DNA from: Ascaris suum | Taxonomy: Eukaryota > Nematoda > Chromadorea > Rhabditida > Ascarididae | Direction: 5' to 3' | NCBI GenBank assembly: GCA_013433145.1 | Contig: CM024171.1 | Location: 6,448,065 to 6,512,064 of the forward strand | DNA length: 64,000 nt | Shown here: in pieces, positions 15,614 to 28,321 of the stretch | Layout: every line of letters begins with the position of its first letter | Position numbering within the stretch: position 1 is the first letter of the stretch | Position numbers and translations under genes: made by a program | Notes under the pieces: generated by a model | What the model was told of the DNA's origin: nothing | Seen by the model: only the letters and a program-made list of their open reading frames with translations | Databases searched by the model: none

Positions 15614-15811
15614 TCACGAGTACAAAAAGCCGTCTCGCATTAGTTTCTTGATGTTTTCGTTTTTTTCCTCATAATTTCGATAAAGCCATCCTACAGCGAA
15701 TTTTTGCCTGGTATTTCCGGCCGCATCTTCTTCCATTCTTTTTCGTATTTCAGATCGTAGCGTCATCCAATATGGTAGCCAATAATCAGACTTGGTCTTA
15801 CAACGGAATAC
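15614..15811 (-). CDS. Terminal coding exon of an unrecognised gene
   Basis: The minus strand has an acceptor, CACATGCAG|GTATTC, followed by 65 codons and a TGA. The sequence is highly charged and helical in character (RSEIRKRMEEDAAGNTRQK, then FAVGWLYRNYEEKNENIKKL, ending MRDGFLYS). The composition is clearly unlike the flanking AT-rich frames. Nothing upstream up to 17 kb supplies an obvious partner exon, so the rest of the gene may be separated by a long intron or this may be a relic. No family is recognised. Confidence 0.42.
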   Translation of the reverse strand, partial: VFRCKTKSDYWLPYWMTLRSEIRKRMEEDAAGNTRQKFAVGWLYRNYEEKNENIKKLMRDGFLYS

Positions 15812-17937
15812 CTGCATGTGCGTTATGAATTTTCCGGTATTTTATACCGGAGAAGTTCGCTAGACAGCAGACTTCTTGTGTGGTTGTTTTTCTCATTTTA
15901 AGGGCTATAAAGAATAGTATATACCTTTAAAAACGCACGGATTTCTTTCTTGTGTTTTACATTTTCTTGAGTTATTTGAGAGGAAGGGTCCATTGAAAAA
16001 GGTAGGTATCTTCAGAAATACTGCTGCCTTTAGAAAGGCTATGATCTAACACAATAAATAAACGGTCTTTTCGACGAGCGAAAAAATTTAATCCGAACAG
16101 TGCCGTCTTTCTCCGTCTCTTTTCGATGCTTTTTTTCCACGAACTCGTCGATTATTTCAACATCCGGATTTAAATAATTGTGCTGTTTGTACTTTATTGG
16201 AAATTCACGGTCGTGGTAATGAGAGAATCATATATAATCGGATTGCTGATGAATGTTGAATGAGCGACAGCAAAATTCTCTATATCACTCGATTAGACCC
16301 ACATTCCCTCTTAATCCCCCTTTCCTACATTCCAACAACCATCATTGCCCTTAAACAAAGAAAACAACACCAATGTTCAGATTCATCGTTCGGTGCCAGT
16401 AGATATGCGCTTCAATCCGCCATATTTCGCTATTCTGTGCGAGAATTTTTCATTCTCATTTAACACTTTCGAATTCTATTGCGGCATCCGTTGAAAGACC
16501 ACGTAAGGGATGTTAAAGCATGAGCTAGGACCATGACATTAAATATCTCATAGTGTCTATGAATTTTTCATTTAAACCATTGGTTTATAATGTTTGTTTG
16601 GTGGAGCAATTCCCGTTTCATATACATTTCTTCATGTCACCTGAAAGAATTCCTACCACTATGATCCGCCACCACCAGAAAAATAAGTCACCGCATCTCT
16701 AAGGACAAGAAAGGCTAAAACAGTTTATTGCGATTATCGAAACGAATTCATCGCATAATTTATCCCTTTATTAGATATCAAAAATCTCATCGCTTTAGTG
16801 CATTGTAGAATTTCCTTTTGAAAATCACCTCAATTTATAAGAATCTATTAAATAAATAAAAAGGATTTTTTTTTCTGCAATTGTTGCATCTTCAACAGCA
16901 ACTCTCTCTGCCTCGCTGCCTTCCTTTTTTTCTCACTTGTCGCGTCTTTTACGTAAAGAGGCAATCCTCTCGACTCATTTTATTGCAATAAATATGCGTT
17001 GCAAAGAAAACATTGCACTGAAAGCATTTTAATTGCAATAATTATTTGATAGCAAACAAAGAAACAAACAAACGTCGCATGTTAAACATGCGGAGCAATA
17101 AAAAGGCACACACAAGAAAGCCAACCTTGAATAGTTTCAAATAAAATAACATACTGAGAACACAGCGATTCAATTCAAAAATAATGTTTCATGAAATTTT
17201 GCATTGCAGCCTTTGGATCATAGTTCGGCTCATTCTTAGAGGTTGACTGAACTCAACGATTGCACCTTTCATCGACAAAAAAATTATATCGTACCACATG
17301 ATGGCAAACGTTCTGTGGAAAAATCATTCAAGTATTTTCGATGCATTTCCCAAATAAATTGGCGAATCACTGGAAAAGTCACTGAAAAGGCATCATTGCC
17401 AGTAATTTTTTTTCGCCCAAGATTCAGGTTCGTTATCTCTGGCAACCAGGCGACTAATGAGCCATAAATTTTTCGAAAGTTAATGGGCTATAAAATAAGG
17501 AATAATGGATGACAAGTTCCGCTCACAAGATGGAAAATCACGAAAGCACAGTGGGAAGAAAGTGATATTTGTTATAAGGTGTAGCGAACAACACCACATT
17601 TGATAGCTGAGATTACATTTTCCTCCACCAATGAGCAGAAGTGCAGTTATGGCGTTTTTGCAGGCATTTTCACCGTTGAGAGCCTCTTTTCTGAGCCTTA
17701 TATCCTTGGGCTATTTAATAAGGACAAATATTGTTATATTTATTTACAGTACTTACAGAAAGATGAAGTCGCCAAATCGAGAGATGAAATGAGCCGAAAT
17801 GAAAGAGAAAAGTGTTGACAGCCAAAGCAACACTTCATGATGCGAAATTGAGCAAAGTGAGCGTTGTTAGATCGCGTTCAACTTATCGTCTAAACGGCTC
17901 GGGAATCGTTGTCAGTCCAAGTGAGCGCCATATCGAA
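15812..17937. other. No gene seen
   Basis: AT-rich sequence without credible exons. A small perfect palindrome, GCATGTTAAACATGC, lies near 17079. It probably represents intron or intergenic DNA between the terminal exon at 15.6 kb and the zinc-motif gene. Confidence 0.45.
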
Positions 17938-18893
17938 CTACTTCTCCAATGAGACTTCGATGAGATGAATGCTTCTGCAGAGTCGATTCGGACACTCTCT
18001 ATGATCCATAAGAGCCAACTTCTTCGGATGTTCGGGACAAACCTTTTGCAGACGCCCCACTAGCTCGAATCCACATCGCGTGCACACTATATGACTTGCC
18101 GGCCGGTCGCATATACATGTCTGGAATAGGGTAATATCTACACCTGAAGTAGGATGATATTTACAATGTATGCTAAATAATAGTTATGTTTGATTTCTTA
18201 TACAGTTTTTGAACAGTTATAAGTGGAATTTTTAGTAGATGATCTATTAATAAGAAAAAAATCTTCACAAAGTTATAGAAGTTGATTTTTGACGCTTTCA
18301 TCGTACAACATAATCGTTTAAGCCGTATAAAAATTGGTGATACGTCTGTATAAATTTCAAACTGTCCCCTTAATAGGACTGGAACAGTTTGACCAATAAA
18401 TGCCACCTCGGCTGCCAATAATTCCACCAGTCGAGTCATAACTTCGTATGACTGCATCATAACATGAGATGTTGTAGCACTGTGCAGGTATGGTAATTAC
18501 TTCTCATGTACTAATGAAATTCCACAACTAGTTTTTTCATTTATGTAGTTGTTGTGAAGTTCGGTTCATTTTAGTATTCATTCGGCACCACTGAAATGCA
18601 TCTGAAAGATGGCTATAAACGAAATAGTGAATTATTGAACGTAAATTATTCAATAAAAATATCTGCAGACAACGATTAGCTTCAGTGATCCGTAGTAGTA
18701 AGATCGATATTGCTTTTGAGAAAAGGAAAATAATGGCAGAATAAGCACCTCGGATGCTGTGGCCTTGGTCTTTTTTAGTGCGTCAACGCTAGCTGAGTCG
18801 GTAGGCTTTGCAGTACCGCTCGGCGTTGGCGGAAAACAACTTCGTCGATCGAGCGGCGAAGAAGAGATCTTTGGTGAAGACTTGAGCAAATGG
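17938..18893 (-). CDS. 3' end of a gene with a C-terminal Cys/His zinc-binding module
   Basis: Three minus-strand exons join in phase. Exon 18749-18893 (TTTGCAG acceptor, GAG|GTGCTT donor) encodes a disordered Ser/Pro/Thr/Lys segment (LLKSSPKISSSPLDRR, FPPTPSGTAKPTDSASVDAL). Exon 18407-18451 (GATGCAG acceptor, GAG|GTGGCA donor) encodes SYEVMTRLVELLAAE, probably a helix. Exon 17938-18120 (TTCCAG acceptor) encodes 60 residues and a TAG stop. The last exon has eight potential metal ligands in a regular order: C2, C4, C13, C16, C28, H31, C43 and C48 (TCICDRP..., CTRCGF, GRLQKVCPEHP, LALMDHRECP). The pattern CxC-x8-CxxC-x11-CxxH-x11-CPx4C suggests two zinc sites. I recall metazoan proteins of unknown function with a similar CG..GR..CP.HP.....D...CP module but cannot name the family with certainty. 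The N-terminus lies upstream, possibly among the candidate exons up to 24.5 kb. Confidence 0.62.
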
Positions 18894-19352
18894 CTGCAAA
18901 TTATTAAAATTAAGAACGCATCTGATGAGCAAAAAACGCATAGAGATGCCCACTGAGCCTTTAAGTTGCTGTACTTTAGCACAGTGACCACACAGTGCAC
19001 AGCTTGCAAAATACTGCAAAAATGAGTTACTTTTGAAGTAAAAACAGTGCCACATTAATTTCAGTTTTGAACAAGATCCAGTCTTGAATTATTTTCGACT
19101 TTGAATCAGTTTTTGTCTTGAAGTGGTTTCATTTTTTGAACACTTGAAATATCCTTTCGGTCATTAACATTTTAGGGGAAAAACTAGAAGATAAGATGTT
19201 TCACACATCAAAAAGCAAAACCATAAATTCCTCGCCACTGCACAATTTTTATGTGCGTTTGCAAGTTTGCTATTACGAAGCACCAAATGGTGACGTCGTG
19301 TCTGTGCATATATATGTCTGTATGAACGCTTGTATGTCTGTCCGCCCATCAG

Positions 19353-19426
19353 TTCTGAATCCGAAATCAGCGAAGTTGGAGCTGCGAAATCTGACGGAGC
19401 GAGGACTGAACCTACTGACCTGTCAG
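19353..19426 (+). CDS. Candidate plus-strand exon
   Basis: Bounded by GCCCATCAG on the left and a strong donor CAG|GTGAGA on the right, 74 bases. Two frames are open: one reads a low-complexity acidic segment (SESEISEVGAAKSDGARTEP), the other LNPKSAKLELRNLTERGLNL. It lies in what would be an intron of the minus-strand zinc-motif gene. No partner exon was found. Confidence 0.28.
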
Positions 19427-20399
19427 GTGAGAAAAAGAGTGGTTAAATATGAGTGCATTATTGAATTTTTTATATTGTGTCTGCAATGTATAAAACGGTT
19501 GGTCTCGTAAGTGTGAATATAAAAGCGTACATCGTGAACCTCCCCTGACATGGAAAGAAATGAAAAATTCATGAAAGTTTAAAACCATGGAAGTTAAAGA
19601 AAAATTCTAGCAAAATTTCCATCACAAATACAACGAAGATTGTCACTTTTGAAAATAAGTTCTAAATGTCGGAAAATTCTTGTCAGAACGTTTGAAGAGT
19701 TCGCTCTCATACAACCGGAAAGGAATGAACATTTTCTGTGTGGGACTAGAGTAATATTTTAGTGCAATGCATCGACTGAAATGGGCATCTGAGAGTTCGA
19801 ATGCAGAAGCTTATCACGAGAAATGTAGAGAGGTCAAGTGTATTCATAGTGCTAGTTTTCCTTCTTCACTGAAAAAGTACTTATATCGGCCCCTAAGACT
19901 TAACTGTCCAAGAAGTTTAGCTCTGCAATACTCTTTAGTTGATGCTGGAAACCTTTGTTCGAAGATTTTCTTGAATCATTCGGCTGTGCGTCATCAAATT
20001 TTATGCACAAATGCAAGATTGCTCTAGCTAAAAGCATTTTAAAAACAACTGTTAATCAAGTTTGTTAAAGGAAATATAAATATTCGAAAGGAACTCACTC
20101 GTGTGGCTTGTAGAGAGACGAGGACGGCATGTGCGCGTTCATTTCTACTATCATTAACCTCTAAAAGAAATACTCTCAAAGAACATCCACAAATACCGTT
20201 TGTGTGAACAATTTCAGACATCGAACAACGCGCTATCAGCACTAACAACAATACGAATACAATCGATTAATGAAATAGTAGATGAATCCAGCTGCATATT
20301 AAAATTTCGATCTCAATGCACGACGTGATCTAAAGGACAACTGTAGGAAGAAACTAGTGCGAACCACACACGAGTGATACGCATACAGAACCAAAGCAG

Positions 20400-20529
20400 C
20401 AGGCGCTCAGTTGGTGACGAAGTACCACGACATCTGGTTCGATATTGTATCGGGGCAAAAAGGGTCGGGAAACGCACTGCATAGGTACTCGACGTGTGAA
20501 ATCATCGTAATAAAGCCGACAGCTTCTCG
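20400..20529 (-). CDS. Candidate internal exon on the zinc-gene strand
   Basis: The minus strand has a good acceptor, ACCTGCAG|CGAGAAG, followed by a long protein-like frame (RLYYDDFTRRVPMQCVSRPF, then LPRYNIEPDVVVLRHQL). Several donors are possible, so the 3' limit is not fixed; a donor CA|GTGCGT would match the phase needed by the exon at 18749-18893. Membership of the same gene is inference from strand and position. Confidence 0.28.
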
Positions 20530-21990
20530 CTGCAGGTATCAGAGGATCCAATTATACATGTTATATGATGAAACAATTCTCGAAATTTAGTTCTCCTATA
20601 CACTGCGCTGAATATACGTCTCACATGCAAATATGAATTGTAAAGCTTTCATTGGCAAACGGGATACACACCTGTGATAATCATACGGGTAATACTTGAT
20701 GTTCTCACTCGCTACCATCAGATACATACAACACTACATCACACACGGATGAAATGCGGATTTTGGGTATATTAGTAAAGGGATTCTTTCAAGCTCTTCA
20801 GCGTTTTCATCACGCATCGACAAATAATACGGTTCGGTCGAAATTTTATTAAAGACGTTCACCGGCACCCACTGATGTAGCATTTTGAACGGTTAAGAAA
20901 AGTGGACTTTACTACTCACGTAAATCGACATCGTTTGGAATATTTTCAAATCCGTTCATAGTATGATCCTCTGGCTCCAAATATAACAGCTCGCATACAG
21001 CTTGAATTAACCAACCCCGAAATTCCTCTTCCAGTTAACGAGTTTGCACTTGCAGCTTCTAAATGCCCGCGGGTTAAAGCAAATAGCAACCTCAAATCTT
21101 ACAACTTCCTTTCCAATATTCTGCAAAGCAAATAAAAGGACTTCTCTTTTATTTCTCGATCGGTCTCATCTTCAGACTGATCTCTATCCCATAGAACATT
21201 TACAGCCCACGCCTGTCCACTTCTTAAGTACGCCTCCGCTGTTTGATCACCGTCCCATCCTTACGACAACACCCTTTACTTAACAGAACATTCAAAGGTG
21301 TTTCACTCTTCGATTATTTAGAAGTCTTCCTAGATCGTTTAGATCATTTATGATTCTTATATGCAGACAGCAAGTGCTGGAGACTTACAGACACTTCAGC
21401 TGTATTACTTCTTTGGTCTCTTTGCCCCCTTTCTTTGAATTACCCATCACAAATCGTTGCGAACTCTTCCAACCTTACCGTCAACAGGTGCTGACTTATA
21501 AATAGAACATATCTAAACTTCTTCTCAAAAGGTCACAAATGCATGGAATTCCACACCAGATGATATCATAAAGACGTTGTCGTCATAGACTTTAAACAAC
21601 AAAATCACTTCAGTGCCGATCGAATTACTCGGTTTAAGAAACAGCGACTGCGCCTAGTCACCTCAGTCTTGCATGGAACCATTTCTCCAAAAACTGCTTA
21701 TATTTCTCATTTTGTTCTGATCATTTAGATTTAGATGCATATTGAATTGCTCTCTCATTATTGTTTATTCTAATTTTTCTATGTTACCGTGGTTTATCGC
21801 TGATTATCGTTCTTATAAACACCCGTTGTTTCGCTCAAAAATTTTCAATATCTCTACCGAGGAATTGGCTCTTGTCTGTGTTTTTTGCTTTTTGTCGTAT
21901 TCTTCATAATCGGTAAATGCACTGAACGATCAATCCGCGTTTACGTTTTATACGTTAGCTTCCTAGATCTGCAATTAAATTTGTCAACAA

Positions 21991-21993
<3 letters not shown>

Positions 21994-22081
<88 letters not shown>
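21994..22081. repeat. (AT)n microsatellite, about 44 units
   Basis: Pure alternating AT tract of about 88 bases, inside the interval that would be an intron of the minus-strand gene. Confidence 0.97.
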
Positions 22082-22085
<4 letters not shown>

Positions 22086-23394
22086 AATGAGTAGTAAAAA
22101 AATGATAATGCGTAGCGGAATGTATGAATCCAATGAAGCAACAATCTTCACAGGTGCCAATCATAAATGAAAGATTATTGTGGATTGGTAGGATGGCATT
22201 CGATGATTGTGACAGGCTGCGGTCAACAACAGGACGCATCGACTGTTTGTGTGCTGCAGTGAACGAAGGAGCGATAACGCTGTTTGCTGCATCAATGGAA
22301 ATGTTTTGCTGCGCACACGTCAACACTCGTTCTTGTTCCATCATCCACATACACTAACGCGTGAAACTTCTTGTGCACAATTTTGCATCGAACATCTAGA
22401 AGTCTGCTGAGTGAAGCGTAACTGATTTTAAGCAGTATTTCATCTTGTTATTGGAAAATTCTACGAAACAAATGGTGCATTAACACAAAATTATTTGCAC
22501 TTGCGTAGTCATCGATGATTTCTCGTTGTTCAACAATATGAAAAAAACCCACGCAATTTCGTTGTCCGCGAAGAGAACAATGCACTTTTTGTAGTTGAAA
22601 TTCATATGAACATGACAGACGACAACAGCAAAGCGTTGCAACATACCAATAGACGAGTATTCCTTCCTGACACACCTTATATAGTAAATCGAGAGCTGCA
22701 CAGAGAAAAGATTTTCCCCTCTCCATCCACATTATGGTATACATAAAAAGCAGTCGATCGCACTACAGTCACATTCAGTTTCTACATGCCGTCTGAAATA
22801 CCGTCAACAACAGCACAAATGCGCATAATTTTGAAATTATGAAAGACCGCAAAACAAGAGAAATATTGCGTCATGAGGCCTAGTGATATTTTATAGATAA
22901 TATGGAACATTGGCGATTTATTCTACGAGGTGCGTTCCCTCTTCCCACGACATTCGCGAGATGAAAGTTAACAAAACTTTACAGATCTAGGATGGACTAA
23001 TAACTCTCATCACGAGCGGATTTGCTTAGTTAAACAGAATATGGACAATGCAAACTCACAGACAAGAAATGCACAAAATTCATTTCATATTTCAACAAAT
23101 CTCTTGCAGGAGTGTTTCATCTTCGCGTCGGAAAATATAAGGAAGAGACTTTGTGCAGCGGGATTTTTGGAAAAAGGATATCATCCTGATCACCCTGATC
23201 ACTGATAGTGCAGGATCGGAAGTTTACTTGGCGAGTATAAAATAAACTTGAATGCAAAAGAAAGCATGGTTAAAATAGGTTTAAGAGCATCTGCACTCTT
23301 CAATTAAGATTAAGCAAGCTGATGATAACTGCATTAAAACTGAGCACACAGTGAAGATGTTGAATGTGAAAACGCTTTCTTCGTACTGCCTTAC
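22082..23394. other. No firm exon; weak candidates only
   Basis: 22124-22350 is open on both strands. The minus frame is protein-like (MMEQERVLTCAQQNISIDAA, then FTAAHKQSMRPVVDRSLSQ) but its splice limits are unclear. 22448-22744 on the minus strand is also open and Cys-rich. Neither can be tied to the downstream exons by phase. Confidence 0.3.
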
Positions 23395-23465
23395 AGTTGA
23401 ACTGAGTTTGTCGCCCCGTCATTCGACGTCTACTTTCTATTGTGGCATCAACAAGACATTGCCTG
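23395..23465 (-). CDS. Candidate internal exon
   Basis: Minus strand: acceptor TTTTCACTCAG|C and donor AACT|GTAAGG enclose 71 bases encoding RQCLVDATIESRRRMTGRQ followed by TQFN. The donor is good and the composition plausible. Its phase does not join directly to the exon at 23725-23804, so an unseen exon or a mistake in one limit is implied. Confidence 0.28.
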
Positions 23466-23724
23466 CTGAGTGAAAATAAATGTTTGAAGTTAGGTGCGAA
23501 GTCCGTGCTTTTAAAAATCGAATGAAAAAATAGACGAACTCGTTTGTCCAAACTGGAGTATGTCACTTAAACACTTTGCTAGCGGAGTACGCCCTCCTCT
23601 AAAGAAAATCTCCCAATATTTAGCAGGCATGGTTCTTGAGCACCCTACTAGAAATACTGTAGAGGTAGAAAGTGAGATTCTATACGCTCGATAATCAGGA
23701 TGTTCTCATCCTTATAACTCTCAC

Positions 23725-24458
23725 CTCTCGATGATGACAATCTGAAGCGAAGTATGTGAGGACCAATCTCATCACAGACATCCCTTGCGTGCCTTATCAC
23801 AGCACTAAAAGAGCGCCTTGCGAAGAGTATAAAAATGAAACACAAGAAAAAACAGTGCCATCAACGAGTAAGAGGCCATTGCACGTCACCTGAGATGCTC
23901 TGCTGCACCGGTCTCGATTAAGAGACCTCATTGAAGCAACTTACCTCTAAGTCAGTGGTATCGCTCTGTCATTTGTCATATCACTGCAATATCAATCGAC
24001 ATTATGGCAGTGAAAGAGAAGAAATAGGAAAACACATGATAAGGATGAACACAAAACACTCTTGTTCACGTGAAATTGCAATTAAAGCAGCAAAAAACAA
24101 GTGAGGATGAGCGCCCAACAGTACCATCATATGGGCTTTTACCTTCAACTCATTCGACCGACACTCCGTGAGTTACCAACAAAGATTGAAATTTGTAAAA
24201 AGAAGCATCATATTTCAAAAAATCTAGAAGTCTATCTATATATAACACAGAAGACCTGTTTTTATGTAATCTAACTGGCCTAAAGTGAAATAACGATTGG
24301 TGTAAAATGCATCGAAACTTTCTCTCCTTCTCGAAAGCAGCTGTATTCTTCTGAAGTCGATGCATCAATTTGAAATATAATATGGAAGGCAGTCCCATGT
24401 AGAACCTTATCAAACTGAGGTTATCAGTCAAACTCCGGTAGTACCAACCGGATATTCT
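23725..24458 (-). CDS. Two phase-linked candidate exons upstream of the zinc-motif gene
   Basis: Exon 24406-24458 (GTGTACAG acceptor, AAG|GTTCTA donor) encodes RISGWYYRSLTDNLSLI and ends in phase 2. Exon 23725-23804 (CTCTTTTAG acceptor, GAG|GTGAGA donor) begins with the one base needed and encodes AVIRHARDVCDEIGPHIL then RFRLSSSR. The join reads through without a stop. The residues look like a folded helical segment, but no family is recognised. They lie on the same strand as, and 5 kb upstream of, the zinc-motif exons and may be the N-terminal part of that gene. Confidence 0.38.
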
Positions 24459-27370
24459 CTGTACACGCACATGCACAATCAAAGACGTGAGGTCGCTATA
24501 ACTTTCGCAAAGCATCTTAAAAATTCAAACAGAAAAAGAATTTTGCAAACGCTCAAGTGTCCACAAAACATTTCAAAACTGATCACACATCTTCACAATT
24601 TCAACATCAATGAATCGAAAATTCTTGCAATATTTTATCGGTGCGTGTGACATTTCTTTCATCAGCTGACATCGAGACACAGCACATATCGTCGACGCGA
24701 CGCACTGACGATGAATCTAGGCGTGAACGCACAGTGGCAACAGTACAATGTTCACCCCAACACTGAACGGCACTCTTAGTGATGCAACGAACACATCAAG
24801 AAAAAGCTGAATTGCACACACAACGTGCGCTCAACTCTTGAAATCATCGAATACACAACGACAATCAAGAAAGTGTACTGTGAACTTGATGCGCCAAGCA
24901 TAAAATGGAAAAAAAAATGCGATCGGGACGTATACTGCCAGCATACTTATCGACTATCAGATAACGTCGGAAAAAAATTGTGGTACGATCGACTCAGATG
25001 GTCTCAATGACTAGCCAAGACTTACATCGCCGATCACCGATTAAAACCTTTAAAACTTCAAACATTTTATGACCTACTTTGATAACAAGCGCAAGATACT
25101 TTGGAAGAGGTAAACAGGGCGATTACGAAGGTTAACTATGACAAGATAAACTACGAAGTAGAAAAGAAGTTCCACTACTTGCCTAAATTTTTTTTAATAA
25201 GAGAAATAATAAGTGAAAGACACCAGTTGATTATAAAAAAGAAAGAAAAAAGAATAAAATGTATGAGAGTGGCAACATACCAATTTACTGAAGGTTTTGA
25301 GAACATGAAATGTTTATGGAAGTTTGATGAGAATTGCGGAAATTTTGACTGAGGAGGAAGGTATCCAAAAAGATTTTCGCAGTTCATTTTCAGGTTAGGT
25401 GTGGTCGATTATAAAAATTTAAATGAGCAAACTCGACTGGAAGAGGAACAGGGAGGGAGTTAAACCCTCCCATCAGACACCTTTCATTGGCTCTGAAAGT
25501 TTGGTTTCTAGAAGTTATTCTTTCAGATCAACTCTACACTACCGTTAACTTCCCCATGGAAAAACGAAGGAAAAGGAAAAGGAAGAAGAAGGATGGAGAT
25601 GGGGACGGAAGGGGGAGGAGGCAATGAATTAAGCAGCAAATTGGCTCTCAGGAAAAGAGAATAAAAGACATCTTCGAATGATCGAGGATTATGCGAAAAA
25701 ATAATGCCAATCGGGACGCTTTGAGATGATGAAAAATTTGTTCGCGGAACGACGGAAAAAAGTGTTTAGATGTGACGCACGTACATCATATAAAAATGAT
25801 GGCGTTTTCTTTGGCCAAATGTTCGCTAAGATCGAAAATTCAATGATTGCAGTTTCGGATCCTCTAGGAGCAAAGGAATTTTTTCCGCTCTAAAATATTT
25901 GCCACAAGTTGTCGATGATTGAAAATTGATAAAATATCGAAAGTTCTGCGAAAATATGTTATCATCTGAAAATGTTATCTATATTACATCATCTGCATAA
26001 TAACACTCTACGTATCAGCTAGCAGTATAGTTTATCCTATAACGTACTGATGGTACGGAAATCATCAGGTAATGAAGACACAGCACATGAAGAAAGCAAG
26101 TTGCAGCATCTGTACAGGGAAGACGATGCATCGCCGACCCCATGTGTATATATTGCAGACAGTAAATGGCGATGAGGCTATACCACATGTTTAGCACATT
26201 TTGCACAAACCGTACAACTTCGCACATAGATTTGCATATCTCATCAGTGGCATGCGGTAACGACTTCCAGTGGATTTTAATGCAGGTAAATGGCAAAAGT
26301 CGGAAGTGTGGAAAACTGAAGCCAAAATACCATCATTAATTTAACATTTACTTAGCTATAAAACGTACTAAATACTTGAATAGTCGAACGAGAAAATTTG
26401 TATATGCCAAAACAATATAAATGCTCAATAGGTGGGTAGCAGTCAGCAGATATACGTGGTCTGGCATCGAAATCAATGACGGCTATCAACTGCAAAAGAT
26501 AAAGCGCGATGCAACTCGAATAAATCGGTTGCGTTAATCAACCTGACTGCTTATTTAATGGAGTTCTGTTAGGTTATTGTAAGAGCTGCAATAAGAATTG
26601 TTTGAATTGGAACATCCATAAAGAGAGATGAGATTGCAAACGAAAGATTCTCTAAGCAATTTTTCAATGAAAAAGAATCACTTAACATTCCCCCTACCCC
26701 CTTCCAGCCCAATTCCTTTTCAGGCGTAATGAGACACCATTTTCAGGTTCTGATAAAACCTTCTGGAGGTTTCTCATTTTCACCAATAAACTGAAGACGA
26801 TAAGTTATTCCTGAAAATCATCTTGAATTTACGGTTAAATTTCCATATTTGTTTTCGCATAGGATCCGTTTCACTCCATGAACCATTATCGTTCCAAATC
26901 GCTGACTTCCATGGAAATCCAGGATAAGCTAACGATTGCCAAAAAAAAAGAAATCTAAATCGCGATGAAATTTGGTTCATTGTCTAGCTACTGGTTGAAG
27001 AAGAATCCATCGAAGACTTTATAGCCGTTTTTTTCTTCGGAAATTTAAACACGTAAACGGCGAAGCATAAAAGCGCAATATATTTTATAGATGCATTGCT
27101 ACTCTCATATGGTGTTTCATGGAAAAAAAGTATTAGAAAAACTCCTCACAAAATATTGAAAAATATTCGAGAAGCATAACGCATAACATATTTTACTAAT
27201 ATGACAATCAAATAAAATGAAGGAGATATTTCCTCTGCGAACAAATTGCATTAATATTGTGCAAATAAAAGTTAGAGGATATATGTTTTCTTTGTGACGT
27301 GGAAATATTGGTCCCATAAGTTCGATTGTCTCGAACATAAGGAAATAATCTTGTCCAACTGCATTGCAAC
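24459..27370. other. No confident gene
   Basis: Mostly AT-rich. A minus-strand frame at 26015-26296 is Cys- and hydrophobic-rich (segments ATDEICKSMCEVVRFVQNV and MWYSLIAIYCLQYIHMG) and could be an exon with a membrane segment, but its splice sites are unclear. Purine-rich low-complexity sequence lies at 25558-25622. Confidence 0.35.
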
Positions 27371-27461
27371 TGCAGTGATGAATGCGATGGGCGAAGAAAA
27401 CAAATTCAGAGGTGCCCTGAGTGACTAGCATGTTGCGTATCTTCGCAACCAAATCGTTGAG
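27371..27461 (-). CDS. Possible uracil-phosphoribosyltransferase-like exon
   Basis: Minus strand: acceptor ATCGGCAG|CTCAAC in phase 0, then LNDLVAKIRNMLVTQGTSEF and VFFAHRI. The pattern L..L...IR......SEFVFFA.RI is like the conserved N-terminal helix and loop of uracil phosphoribosyltransferases and the related C-terminal domain of uridine-cytidine kinases (IRD..T.R.EF.F.ADRLIRL), but with a two-residue insertion and without the following RLIRL match. No exon with the PRPP-binding motif was found nearby, so this may be a fragment, a pseudogene exon or coincidence. Confidence 0.27.
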
Positions 27462-28321
27462 CTGCCGATTCGATAAACCTCAAAAAATAGTGATATGAAT
27501 GGGACTTTTTGCATTTTAACCAATCCTACCACTATGGAATTTGTAAAAAAAAGAGCTCATTTTTTCAGCTCGATCGATGGGAAAATGAGAACTCGAAGAT
27601 GCAATTTTCAAACTTATGCATACAAATTTCTGACGCCTTCTAAATACCTATTAGTTCTTTCGAGGTCGATGGATCGATACGAAAGACCATCATATAAGAT
27701 GCAATTCTAAGACATCCATTGTACTCCAAAACTTCCTAATTCTTGCCTCAGACATCGCCGAGTTGTACAAACGGAAACATCAAACAGACATGACATCACG
27801 ATGTGGATTTGCAAAAGCGCACTAAAAGCTGTCAAAGAATCAACATTCCAAACGCAGCTGCATCCAACACACAGACATCCCTTTTTTATTTCTTTTCATA
27901 TGCAACCTTTCATGTCATTTATATCCAAAGAAATTGAATTTTTAAAGAACATTCGCTAATTTTTTATATTCTATTCAGAGCGTTTTGAAAGAAACATAGT
28001 GTGAAAGACGAGATATTACATTTGGATGCATGAACAAATGAAAAGGATTTTCGACATTGAGGAAACAAAACCGATTACGAGATAGAGTTATTTGAAACTT
28101 CTTTGAATAGTCTCTAATTAAAGTGAACATTAAATTGAACTCGGAAACTGAAATGAGAGTAGTGAAACGTCGTGCAACCTTGAAACTCCCTTTTAGCACC
28201 ATTATATCGCCGACAACGTTTCATGGGACAAGCTTCCACTTCGTTTGCGTCACCAATCCGCTTCTCATTAGTAATCAAGTACACCAAGCATTTAACCACT
28301 AGTACATACCTACGAAACTTA

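Noticed and set aside
19196..19510. 104-codon plus frame taken as one protein
   Set aside because: Its first part is low-complexity sequence of Cys, Val, Tyr and Met residues. Only the part bounded by an acceptor and the GTGAGA donor was kept as an exon candidate.
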